Numbered from the stretch's first letter, positions 1 through 5,556 are shown. The stretch: 5,744 nt of DNA from Clostridia bacterium (GCA_900759575.1 CAAEVU010000158.1:1-5744), one strand, 5' to 3'. Made by a program: numbers and translations. Notes: a model not told the origin generated them from the sequence alone.

Positions 1-1
1 A

Positions 2-1201
2 AAACGCCCTTTGCTCATCAACAGCTGGGAAGCCGCTTACTTCGATTTTGACGACGACAAGCTGGTGGAATTTGCCAAAGAGGCCAAGGACCTGGGCATT
101 GAAATGCTGGTGATGGACGACGGCTGGTTTGGCGCCCGTAACGACGACCGCCGGGGCTTGGGTGACTGGTATGTAAACGAACAGAAGCTCAAGGGCGGAT
201 TGTCCCATTTGATCCAGCGGGTCAACGCCTTGGGGGTCAAATTCGGCATCTGGTATGAGCCCGAGATGATCAGCCCCGACAGCGACCTCTACCGGGCCCA
301 TCCCGATTGGGCCATCCGTGCAAAAGGCCGGGAACATTCCCTCTCCCGGTATCAGTGCGTGCTGGACATGACCCGTCAGGACGTGCGGGACAATATTTTC
401 CAGCAGATGTACGACGTGATCTCCCAAAACAACATCGAATACATCAAATGGGACTGCAACCGGAACATTACCGAAGCAGCCAGCGCCATGTTGCCTCCGG
501 AACGGCAAGGGGAATTTTTCCACCGCTATGTGCTGGGCGTTTACGACCTGATGGACCGGATCACCAAGGCCTTTCCCCATATTTTGTTGGAGAACTGTTC
601 TGGCGGCGGCGGCCGGTTTGACCCCGGAATGTTGTACTTTTCTCCCCAGATCTGGACCAGCGACGACACAGATCCCATCGAGCGGTTGACCATCCAATTT
701 GGTGCGTCTTTGTGCTATCCCATTGCCTCCCTGGGCGCCCACGTGTCCGCCAGTCCCCGAGCCGGACTGGAAACCCGAGGGGCCGTGGCAATGTGCGGCA
801 CATTCGGCTATGAATTGGACCCCCGGAAACTGACGGAGGCCCAGCGGGAAATTGTCCGGAAACAGGTGGCGGATTACCACAAATATTACGATCTGATTCG
901 CTACGGCGATTTTTACCGGATCACCTCTCCCATAGAAAATCCCTTCCTGTGTGACTGGGCGTTTGTCAGCCAGGACAAACGGGAACTGCTGTTCACCCGC
1001 GTGGTGATGCGCCGCTCGGACAATGTGTACCTGCCTGTGCGTTTGCCCGGTTTGGACCCGGAAGCCCTTTACACCGATGAGGAAACAGGAAAGGCCTATT
1101 CCGGCGCCCTGCTGATGCACGGCGGGCTGGATCTGTCCACATATGACTTTATAGGAAATGACGACGGAGCCAGCATTGTAAAACATTTTGTGGTAAAATA
1201 A
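2..1201 (+). CDS. GH36 alpha-galactosidase, C-terminal part (5' end outside window)
   Basis: This is the catalytic and C-terminal part of a family 36 alpha-galactosidase, which removes terminal alpha-1,6-galactose from melibiose, raffinose-type sugars and galactomannan side chains. The frame is open from the left edge and begins KRPLLINSWEA, a typical internal GH36 segment. The TTG at position 11 is therefore not the real start, and roughly 300 or more N-terminal residues are missing by comparison with ~730-residue family members. The nucleophile is the Asp of IKWDCNR (codon 452-454). The acid/base is the first Asp of WTSDDTD (codon 662-664), 70 residues later as in characterised GH36 enzymes. 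The CSGGGGRFDPG substrate-loop motif lies at about 596-628. The C-terminus (GALLMHGGL...ASIVKHFVVK) is the family's usual beta-sandwich end, so the 3' end is intact. No export signal can be judged. There is no terminator of its own before the tRNA promoter. Family assignment is firm; exact substrate is not. Confidence 0.96.
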   Translation, partial: KRPLLINSWEAAYFDFDDDKLVEFAKEAKDLGIEMLVMDDGWFGARNDDRRGLGDWYVNEQKLKGGLSHLIQRVNALGVKFGIWYEPEMISPDSDLYRAHPDWAIRAKGREHSLSRYQCVLDMTRQDVRDNIFQQMYDVISQNNIEYIKWDCNRNITEAASAMLPPERQGEFFHRYVLGVYDLMDRITKAFPHILLENCSGGGGRFDPGMLYFSPQIWTSDDTDPIERLTIQFGASLCYPIASLGAHVSASPRAGLETRGAVAMCGTFGYELDPRKLTEAQREIVRKQVADYHKYYDLIRYGDFYRITSPIENPFLCDWAFVSQDKRELLFTRVVMRRSDNVYLPVRLPGLDPEALYTDEETGKAYSGALLMHGGLDLSTYDFIGNDDGASIVKHFVVK

Positions 1202-1221
1202 CGTTAGATTTCATTTTCCAG

Positions 1222-1250
1222 TTGACATCGGGGAAAAACCTTGCTATAAT
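1222..1250 (+). promoter_or_regulatory. Promoter of tRNA-Lys
   Basis: The -35 is TTGACA (1222-1227) and the -10 is TATAAT (1245-1250). Both are exact sigma-A consensus, separated by 17 bp, and a TG at 1242-1243 gives an extended -10. The start of transcription should be near 1256-1258. It lies only 20 bp after the stop codon of the alpha-galactosidase gene. Such a strong promoter fits a stable-RNA gene. Confidence 0.93.
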
Positions 1251-1253
1251 AAA

Positions 1254-1278
1254 TAAGCTGTCCGGAATGGACAGCTTA
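1254..1278 (+). repeat. Perfect inverted repeat in the tRNA-Lys leader
   Basis: The arms TAAGCTGTCC (1254-1263) and GGACAGCTTA (1269-1278) are perfectly complementary over 10 bp around the loop GGAAT. The repeat overlaps the predicted transcription start and ends 3 nt before the mature tRNA 5' end at 1282. No T-run follows, so it is not a classical terminator. It could be a 5'-terminal RNA stem-loop in the pre-tRNA or a DNA operator at +1. The structure is plain in the sequence; its role is unknown. Confidence 0.8.
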
Positions 1279-1281
1279 CAT

Positions 1282-1357
1282 GACTCATTAGCTCAGTCGG
1301 TAGAGCACTTGACTTTTAATCAAGGTGTCCGGGGTTCGAATCCCCGATGGGTCACCA
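1282..1357 (+). tRNA. tRNA-Lys (anticodon UUU)
   Basis: A complete 76-nt cloverleaf can be drawn. The acceptor stem GACTCAT (1282-1288) pairs with ATGGGTC (1347-1353), with one G-T pair. The D arm is GCTC/GAGC (1291-1294, 1303-1306). The anticodon stem CTTGA/TCAAG (1308-1312, 1320-1324) encloses loop CTTTTAA with anticodon TTT at 1315-1317. The T arm CGGGG/CCCCG (1330-1334, 1342-1346) holds loop TTCGAAT. Discriminator A1354 and the CCA end (1355-1357) are encoded. It reads AAA and AAG lysine codons. It stands alone, with its own promoter and terminator. Confidence 0.98.
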
Positions 1358-1360
1358 AGA

Positions 1361-1400
1361 AAAGCCTAGACGTTTAAAGCGTCTAGGCTTTTTTGTTTTT
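1361..1400. terminator. Bidirectional intrinsic terminator shared by tRNA-Lys and the converging operon
   Basis: A perfect 12-bp stem (1361-1372 with 1380-1391; AAAGCCTAGACG against CGTCTAGGCTTT) encloses a 7-nt loop. On the + strand it runs into a T-rich tract (TTTTTTGTTTTT, to 1400), which ends the tRNA-Lys transcript and any read-through from the alpha-galactosidase gene. On the - strand the same stem is followed by TTTTCTT, just past the DUF4130 stop at 1417, so it can also end the dinB operon. Confidence 0.93.
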
Positions 1401-1416
1401 CCACTACAGGTAAACC

Positions 1417-2181
1417 CTATGGGGAATCTTGAAATTCCGTCATCAGGGGCCAATAGCGTTTGGGACAGAGGTTTTGTCTGAGTTTTTGATTTTCCCTGCC
1501 CTCCACCGCAATGGTGCGGTAAAAAACTTTCCACAGATTGCGCCAGCGAAGCTCCCCTTCCCCTGGGGGCGGAAGCTGCACCTGGTCCGCTTGAAAATAC
1601 TCTCCCGGACTTGCCCCCTCCCCCTTATGGAGAAATCCCATTCCATGGGTGCTGTCGTAGATCATAAAATTTTCGCTGGGCAACCGGTCACAAAAATGGG
1701 GAGCCACCAAGGGCAGCACTGTATTTTTGGGGGCGATTCTGGCTGCCAAAAAATCCCCGCAATCGGAGAAACGGAGGAACTCCAGTGTATGATGGGCCTC
1801 ATTTTTCAAGGTGAGCACTGCTTTTTGCAAGGTATGCACCACCGGGTGGGTGGTAAGCCGGGTCACCTGAGGCCCTAATTTATACCCCATCAATAAAAAA
1901 CGCAGCAACGCCATTTCCCGGTCCGGCAGACAGGTGAGGAATCCCTCCCGCACCAGTCTTTGAGCTTGGGGGGAAATTTTCCCCGGGATGGACCGCTCCA
2001 CCCGTTGGGCCAGATCCATCCGGGTGGTGATCTCTTTATATCCAAATAGGCTTTGCTGCTCTTCCTCCACACTGGAAATATTCACCGGCAGTTCCTTTGC
2101 CCGAAAGCACTCGAACACACAGCAGAGAAATCCCTGGTAGGAACCGTCATACCGATAGATCAAATTTGTCCGGTAAGGCAT
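1417..2181 (-). CDS. DUF4130 protein of the radical-SAM-linked 'probable DNA metabolism protein' family (TIGR03915-like)
   Basis: A 254-residue soluble protein with no signal peptide or membrane segment. Family hallmarks are visible from end to end: the N-terminal YRYDGSYQGFLCCVFE (9-24), the middle HTLEFLRFSD (131-140), VLPLVAPHFCDRLPSENFMIYD (155-176) and the end NLWKVFYRTIAVEGREN...KRYWPLMTEF (215-250). The family is known mainly by its genetic link to the radical SAM protein encoded just upstream. In many proteobacteria the same domain is fused to a uracil-DNA glycosylase-like (UdgX-type) domain; here it stands alone. Its biochemical activity is not established. QQSLF (42-46) resembles a sliding-clamp binding motif but may be structural. 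The start overlaps the radical SAM gene by 22 nt, with AGGAGG at 2192-2197 inside that gene, which implies translational coupling. It is the last gene of the operon. Family call is confident; a role in DNA repair is inferred from context. Confidence 0.9.
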   Translation of the reverse strand: MPYRTNLIYRYDGSYQGFLCCVFECFRAKELPVNISSVEEEQQSLFGYKEITTRMDLAQRVERSIPGKISPQAQRLVREGFLTCLPDREMALLRFLLMGYKLGPQVTRLTTHPVVHTLQKAVLTLKNEAHHTLEFLRFSDCGDFLAARIAPKNTVLPLVAPHFCDRLPSENFMIYDSTHGMGFLHKGEGASPGEYFQADQVQLPPPGEGELRWRNLWKVFYRTIAVEGRENQKLRQNLCPKRYWPLMTEFQDSP

Positions 2182-3488
2182 TTCACTTGATCCTCCTTTG
2201 TCGGGGCAAACAGGGAAAGCTGTTCCGGCTGGTCCAGCAGTGGGCCTCCTCCTGCCCCCGGCAGCTGGGTGCGGTGAAAGGCGGTCCCTTCCCGGATGGC
2301 CCCAGCGATCACCTCCGGGTCATCGGTGGACAAGGGGGACATGCTCTTCCCCTGGCAGGTGAGAAAAAATCTGGCCCGTTTCAAAACCACTCCCAATTTT
2401 TTCAAGGCGTCAAAATCCAGCCGGGCATACCGGCGGGCGGAACGAATCCGCATGGCGCTCTTCACCCCGATCCCCGGCACCCGCAGCAACATTTCATAGG
2501 GAGCCCGGTTCACCTCCACAGGAAAAAGTTCCATATGCCGCACGGCCCAGTTGCACTTTGGGTCCAGCAAAGGATCAAAATGGGGGGAATCCTCGTCCAG
2601 GATCTCCGAAGCGGAAAAGCCATAAAACCGCAGGAGCCAATCCGCCTGATACAGCCGATGTTCCCGCAAAAGGGGCGGAGGAGTATCCAAGGCGGGCAGG
2701 TTTCGATCCCGCACCACCGGCATATAAGCGGAGAAAAACACTCGTTTCAGCCCGTATTTATGGTACAGTCCCTCTGTCAGCCGAAGGATCTGCCGGTCGC
2801 TTTCCGGCGTGGCACCAATGATCATTTGGGTGGATTGGCCCGCCGGGACAAATTTCGGAGCATGGCGGTACGTGGAAAGAGCTTTCCCCTGTTCCTGGAT
2901 ACCATCCCGGATCAACCCCATGGGGGAAAGAATCTTTTCCTTGCTTTTCTGGGGAGCCAAAAGTTTTAAGCTCTGCTGGGAAGGCAGCTCGATATTCACA
3001 CTCATCCTGTCGGCATAAAGGCCCAGCTGCCAAATCAATTCTTGGGAGGCCCCAGGGATGGCTTTCACATGGACATACCCGCCGAAACGACACTGGGTGC
3101 GGAGTTTTTTCAGGACCGCCAACATTTTTTCGCAGGTGGCGTCAGGGCTCCCCACCACTGCCGAACTGAGAAACAACCCCTCAATATAATTCCGGCGATA
3201 AAATTCCATGGTCAACGTACAAAGCTCTTCCGGCGTGAAGGTGGCCCTTTTACATTCCGCGGTCCGGCGGTTGACACAATATGCGCAGTCAAAGGCACAG
3301 TCGTTGCTCATCAGTACTTTCAGCAGGGAGATACATCTTCCGTCAGCGGCAAAACTGTGGCAGATGCCTGCCTTTACAGCGTTTCCCAAAACTCCCTTTT
3401 GTCCGGCACGGTCCACACCGCTGGAAGTACAGGCCACATCGTATTTTGCCGCGTCTGTCAATATTTCCAATTTCTCAAAAAGGTCCAT
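2160..3488 (-). CDS. Putative DNA modification/repair radical SAM protein with C-terminal helix-hairpin-helix (TIGR03916-like)
   Basis: A 442-residue cytosolic enzyme. The radical SAM [4Fe-4S] motif CAFDCAYC has cysteines at 64, 68 and 71, matching CX3CX2C, so it should cleave S-adenosylmethionine to a 5'-deoxyadenosyl radical. Upstream cysteines C20, C43 and C52 lie in the family-typical segments KYDVAC and GICHSFAADGRCISLLK. The PKCNWAVRH block is at 311-319. A helix-hairpin-helix with LLRVPGIGVKSAMRI (334-348) suggests contact with DNA. The tail holds QLSLF (423-427), a textbook sliding-clamp motif. The substrate is unknown; it is not spore photoproduct lyase by its motifs. The frame stays open to a GTG at 3605, but I chose the ATG at 3488 because family members begin at MDLFEKLEIL and a good ribosome binding site precedes it. 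It lies 116 nt after dinB in the same SOS-controlled operon and overlaps the DUF4130 gene, its usual partner. Confidence 0.94.
   Translation of the reverse strand: MDLFEKLEILTDAAKYDVACTSSGVDRAGQKGVLGNAVKAGICHSFAADGRCISLLKVLMSNDCAFDCAYCVNRRTAECKRATFTPEELCTLTMEFYRRNYIEGLFLSSAVVGSPDATCEKMLAVLKKLRTQCRFGGYVHVKAIPGASQELIWQLGLYADRMSVNIELPSQQSLKLLAPQKSKEKILSPMGLIRDGIQEQGKALSTYRHAPKFVPAGQSTQMIIGATPESDRQILRLTEGLYHKYGLKRVFFSAYMPVVRDRNLPALDTPPPLLREHRLYQADWLLRFYGFSASEILDEDSPHFDPLLDPKCNWAVRHMELFPVEVNRAPYEMLLRVPGIGVKSAMRIRSARRYARLDFDALKKLGVVLKRARFFLTCQGKSMSPLSTDDPEVIAGAIREGTAFHRTQLPGAGGGPLLDQPEQLSLFAPTKEDQVKCLTGQI
2192..2197 (-). promoter_or_regulatory. Ribosome binding site of the DUF4130 gene, inside the radical SAM coding sequence
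   Basis: The - strand reads AAAGGAGG with AGGAGG at 2192-2197, 10 nt before the ATG at 2181. It lies within the last codons of the preceding gene and fixes the start at 2181, pointing to coupled translation of the two partners. Confidence 0.85.
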
Positions 3489-3495
3489 ATCTCTC

Positions 3496-3500
3496 CCTCC
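3496..3500 (-). promoter_or_regulatory. Ribosome binding site that sets the radical SAM start
   Basis: The - strand reads GGAGG (3496-3500) 7 nt before the ATG at 3488. The upstream in-frame GTG at 3605, which overlaps the dinB stop as TAGTG, has no comparable site. This supports the 442-residue protein over a version with a 39-residue extension. Confidence 0.85.
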
Positions 3501-3501
3501 A

Positions 3502-3516
3502 CCAGCATCATGCTGG
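3502..3516 (-). repeat. Short palindrome abutting the radical SAM ribosome binding site
   Basis: CCAGCAT and ATGCTGG flank one central base, giving 7-bp symmetry. As RNA this can fold as a 5-bp CCAGC/GCTGG stem with a 5-nt loop, ending one base before the ribosome binding site at 3496-3500. It may affect translation start or mRNA processing in the dinB to radical SAM gap. Small enough to be chance. Confidence 0.45.
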
Positions 3517-3604
3517 ACTTTCCTTTGCCCCGTGCATGAACGGCCTGCTCTGTGGGGGCGGCAGCCCACCACCCAATGCGCGAACTGCCAGGGGTGCAAC
3601 CCCA

Positions 3605-4780
3605 CTATTTGTCCAGAGTGGTACCGTGGGTGACGCTGCGACTGCCAAAGCGCTCCCGTAAGGCATCCACCGCCGATTCCAAACGTTCCTCCCGCTCCAA
3701 ATCCTCCGTATCGTCAAAAAAGCTCAGTTGGGCCTGAGCGGTCTCCACCAGTTTGCCTGCCCGCAGTCCCAAGAGCCGCACCGCCCAATGAAGATTTTCT
3801 TTCCGGTACAGTTCCAAAGCCGCCCGATACAGGGAGCGGGCGTCGCAGACAGGAGGTTCCAGACGGCATTGCCGCTGCAATTCTTGAAACTCCCCGTTTT
3901 TCACGGTGATCTGGACTTCCCCGGCTTTCATTCCCTGATTCCGCAACCGGCTGGCCACCGATTCCGCCAGTTCCAACAGTGTCCGCCGGACCTCCTCCTC
4001 CGTTGTCACGTCGTGGGGCAAAGTGGTGCTGTTCCCAATGGTCTTTGGCGGCTCCCCCGTCCCCAGCGCTGCCACAGGGGAATCGTCCAATCCGTTGGCG
4101 TAGGTCCACAAAGCTTCCCCGGCTTTTCCAAGCATCCGGCGCATGGTGGGCAATTCCATTCGGGCAATGTCTCCAATGGTATGGATTCCAAACTTTTCCA
4201 AGGTCTTTTCCGTATGCGGACCCACAAACAACAGCGCTTGAGCCGGCAGTTTCCAGATGATGGATTCCATTTCCCCTCTACCGAACACCGTTACCGCGTC
4301 CGGCTTTTTATAGTCGCTGCCCAGCTTGGCGAACACCTTGTTATAGGAAACCCCAATGGACACCGTCAGCCCCAGCTCCTCTTTCACCGCCCGGCGGATC
4401 TGCTGGGCAATGGCTTCTCCGTCCCCGAAAAGCTTTTCGCTGCCGTACACGTCCAGCCAACACTCGTCCAGGCTGAAACTTTCCACCTGGTCGGTAAACC
4501 GGCTGTAGATCTCTTTCGCCATGCGGGAATAGTGGGCGTAGCGTTCACGGTGGGGCTTTACCAGCTGGAGCTGAGGACACTTCCGTTTGGCCTGCCAAAT
4601 AGGCTCCGCTGTCTTGACACCCATTTGCTTTGCCAGCATGTTTTTGGCCAAGATAATTCCATGACGGCTTTCCTTATCCCCTGCCACGGCCATGGGCACG
4701 TCTTTATACTGGGGTGCAAACAGCGTTTCCACCGAGGCATAAAAGTTGTTCATGTCCACGTGCAATATTCCATTTTCCAA
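3605..4780 (-). CDS. dinB: DNA polymerase IV (Y-family, DinB)
   Basis: A 391-residue Y-family DNA polymerase that copies past damaged template bases. The catalytic carboxylates are D9 in HVDMNNFYASVE and D105/E106 in SFSLDECWLD. Y14 occupies the steric-gate position, five residues after D9, that limits ribonucleotide use. SIGVSYNKVFAKLGSDYKKPDA (141-162) is the palm signature. The thumb-type helix-hairpin-helix GIHTIGDIARMELPTMRRML lies near 198-217, and the little-finger domain runs from about 245 to 345. QLSFF (351-355), followed by a charged helical tail, is the expected sliding-clamp contact. The start is a TTG at 4778-4780, 8 nt after AGGAGG; the nearby ATG at 4771-4773 is out of frame. 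It is the first gene of a three-gene operon behind a promoter with two LexA boxes, so it should be induced by DNA damage. Length and all motifs are normal for the family. Confidence 0.97.
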   Translation of the reverse strand: MENGILHVDMNNFYASVETLFAPQYKDVPMAVAGDKESRHGIILAKNMLAKQMGVKTAEPIWQAKRKCPQLQLVKPHRERYAHYSRMAKEIYSRFTDQVESFSLDECWLDVYGSEKLFGDGEAIAQQIRRAVKEELGLTVSIGVSYNKVFAKLGSDYKKPDAVTVFGRGEMESIIWKLPAQALLFVGPHTEKTLEKFGIHTIGDIARMELPTMRRMLGKAGEALWTYANGLDDSPVAALGTGEPPKTIGNSTTLPHDVTTEEEVRRTLLELAESVASRLRNQGMKAGEVQITVKNGEFQELQRQCRLEPPVCDARSLYRAALELYRKENLHWAVRLLGLRAGKLVETAQAQLSFFDDTEDLEREERLESAVDALRERFGSRSVTHGTTLDK

Positions 4781-4788
4781 AGCAGCGG

Positions 4789-4794
4789 CCTCCT
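4789..4794 (-). promoter_or_regulatory. Ribosome binding site that supports the dinB TTG start
   Basis: The - strand reads AAAGGAGG with AGGAGG at 4789-4794, 8 nt before TTG at 4780. The TTG is the only in-frame start at a suitable distance that keeps the whole HVDMNNFY motif with normal N-terminal length. A TTG start may lower the level of this error-prone polymerase. Confidence 0.85.
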
Positions 4795-4808
4795 TTCGGG
4801 GAAAAGTT

Positions 4809-4822
4809 CAAACGTGTGTTCG
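4809..4822 (-). promoter_or_regulatory. LexA (SOS) box 1, at the transcription start of the dinB operon
   Basis: The - strand reads CGAACACACGTTTG. This matches the Bacillus LexA/DinR consensus CGAACRNRYGTTYC at 13 of 14 positions (the last base differs). It lies just after the -10 element and covers the predicted start near 4821. Bound LexA here would block transcription until RecA-stimulated self-cleavage. Confidence 0.85.
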
Positions 4823-4827
4823 AATTT

Positions 4828-4856
4828 ATTATAGAACATGTGTTCGCAATTTGCAA
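4828..4856 (-). promoter_or_regulatory. Promoter of the dinB-radical SAM-DUF4130 operon
   Basis: On the - strand the -35 is TTGCAA (4851-4856) and the -10 is a consensus TATAAT (4828-4833), spaced 17 bp. The weaker -35 and strong -10 fit a regulated promoter. LexA box 2 fills most of the spacer and box 1 follows the -10. The 5' untranslated leader would be about 40 nt. I see no other convincing promoter before the two downstream genes. Confidence 0.9.
4833..4846 (-). promoter_or_regulatory. LexA (SOS) box 2, in the promoter spacer
   Basis: The - strand reads CGAACACATGTTCT, 13 of 14 positions of the Bacillus LexA/DinR consensus, with a perfect GAAC-N4-GTTC core. It sits between the -35 and -10 elements. 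Its centre is 24 bp from that of box 1, a little over two helical turns, so two LexA dimers could bind roughly the same face of the DNA. Confidence 0.92.
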
Positions 4857-4887
4857 GGATATTTTTCTGGAGAAAGATGGCATAAAA

Positions 4888-4917
4888 AAACCTCCGGGGT
4901 AACCGGAGGTCTTTTTT
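4888..4917. terminator. rbr: Intrinsic terminator of the rubrerythrin gene
   Basis: The arms ACCTCCGG (4890-4897) and CCGGAGGT (4903-4910) form a perfect 8-bp GC-rich stem with a 5-nt loop. On the - strand a run of seven T follows, about 20 nt after the rubrerythrin stop at 4930. It should shield the SOS promoter (from 4856 down) from read-through. The + strand is also followed by T6, so it could work both ways, but no + strand gene enters it. Confidence 0.93.
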
Positions 4918-4929
4918 ATAGGGGAAACT

Positions 4930-5469
4930 TTAATAATTTTCGGCCTTGATCTGGAAATACGCCTGAGGATGGGCGCAAACAGGACATACTTCCGGAGCTT
5001 GCTTGCCAATGACAATGTGACCGCAGTTGGAGCACTGCCAAATCACATCGCCGTCACGGGAGAACACCAAGCCCTTTTCCAGGTTCTCTACCAGCTTCAG
5101 GTATCTGGCTTCATGCTCTTTTTCGATCTTCGCCACGCCTTCAAACAGATCGGCGATCTGGTCAAACCCTTCCTCACGGGCGGTCTTGGCGAAACCGGCG
5201 TACATGTCGGTCCACTCGTAGTTCTCGCCGGCGGCGGCATCCTTCAAATTGTCCAGGGTGTCACCGATCCCGCCGTGAAGCAGCTTAAACCACATTTTCG
5301 CGTGCTCTTTCTCGTTGTTGGCGGTCTCTTCAAACAGGTTGGCAATCTGCACATAGCCATCCTTCCGAGCCTTGGAAGCATAGTAGGTATACTTGTTGCG
5401 AGCCTGGGATTCCCCAGAAAAAGCAGTCATCAAATTGGCTTCCGTTTTAGAACCTTTCAATTCGGGCAT
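4930..5469 (-). CDS. rbr: Rubrerythrin (diiron NADH-peroxidase type)
   Basis: A 179-residue cytosolic protein that reduces hydrogen peroxide in anaerobes, with electrons passed through a rubredoxin-like centre. The ferritin-like four-helix domain (about 1-135) carries E20, E53/H56 in EKEHAKMWF and E117/H120 in EKEHEARY, with E85 the likely further ligand. The rubredoxin-type domain (about 140-179) has CSNC (C146, C149) and CPVC (C162, C165) for one Fe(Cys)4 site. The repeated EKEH helices and the order of domains are those of classical rubrerythrin. The frame runs on to 5547, but the start is set at 5469: MPELKGSKTE is the family's N-terminus, AGGAGG stands 7 nt before it, and the promoter overlaps the extension. 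It is a single-gene unit with its own promoter and terminator, probably responsive to oxidative stress. Confidence 0.97.
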   Translation of the reverse strand: MPELKGSKTEANLMTAFSGESQARNKYTYYASKARKDGYVQIANLFEETANNEKEHAKMWFKLLHGGIGDTLDNLKDAAAGENYEWTDMYAGFAKTAREEGFDQIADLFEGVAKIEKEHEARYLKLVENLEKGLVFSRDGDVIWQCSNCGHIVIGKQAPEVCPVCAHPQAYFQIKAENY

Positions 5470-5476
5470 AATCGTT

Positions 5477-5482
5477 CCTCCT
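5477..5482 (-). promoter_or_regulatory. rbr: Ribosome binding site that sets the rubrerythrin start
   Basis: The - strand reads AAAGGAGG with AGGAGG at 5477-5482, 7 nt before ATG at 5469. It excludes the longer in-frame start at 5547, which would lie at the -35 element of the promoter. Confidence 0.9.
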
Positions 5483-5518
5483 TTGAAATGATGTGTGGTA
5501 CCGGGTGATTCTGGCATC

Positions 5519-5547
5519 AGTATAATCCTTGTTTTTCCAAAAGTCAA
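5519..5547 (-). promoter_or_regulatory. rbr: Promoter of the rubrerythrin gene
   Basis: On the - strand the -35 is TTGACT (5542-5547) and the -10 is TATACT (5519-5524), five of six matches each, spaced 17 bp. The start should lie near 5512, giving a leader of about 43 nt. The DNA just upstream (5548-5580) is almost pure A/T, which could act as an UP element. Confidence 0.88.
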
Positions 5548-5556
5548 TAGAATTTT

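Noticed and set aside
1254..1278. Leader inverted repeat as the terminator of the alpha-galactosidase gene
   Set aside because: No T-run follows the right arm, and the repeat lies downstream of a full consensus promoter, so a leader element is more likely.
2097..2969. + strand open frame of 290 codons opposite the radical SAM and DUF4130 genes
   Set aside because: It crosses the end of one real gene and the start of another on the opposite strand, its protein is rich in H, P, G and Q without domain motifs, and it has no start signals.
2160..3488. Radical SAM protein as a spore photoproduct lyase
   Set aside because: Both have a radical SAM cluster and act on DNA or are thought to, but the surrounding motifs (GICHSF...DGRC, PKCNWAVRH, C-terminal helix-hairpin-helix) belong to the DUF4130-linked family.
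3489..3605. N-terminal extension of the radical SAM protein from the GTG at 3605
   Set aside because: No ribosome binding site precedes the GTG, the 39 residues do not resemble the family, and MDLFEKLEIL with a good site at 3496-3500 is the expected start.
3728..4834. Long + strand open frame of 368 codons opposite dinB
   Set aside because: It is antisense to a gene whose catalytic motifs are all intact, contains no recognisable family, and has no ribosome binding site. It is a by-product of GC-rich codon use.
5470..5547. 26-residue N-terminal extension of rubrerythrin
   Set aside because: The extended start falls on the -35 element, while the AGGAGG at 5477-5482 and the family N-terminus point to 5469.
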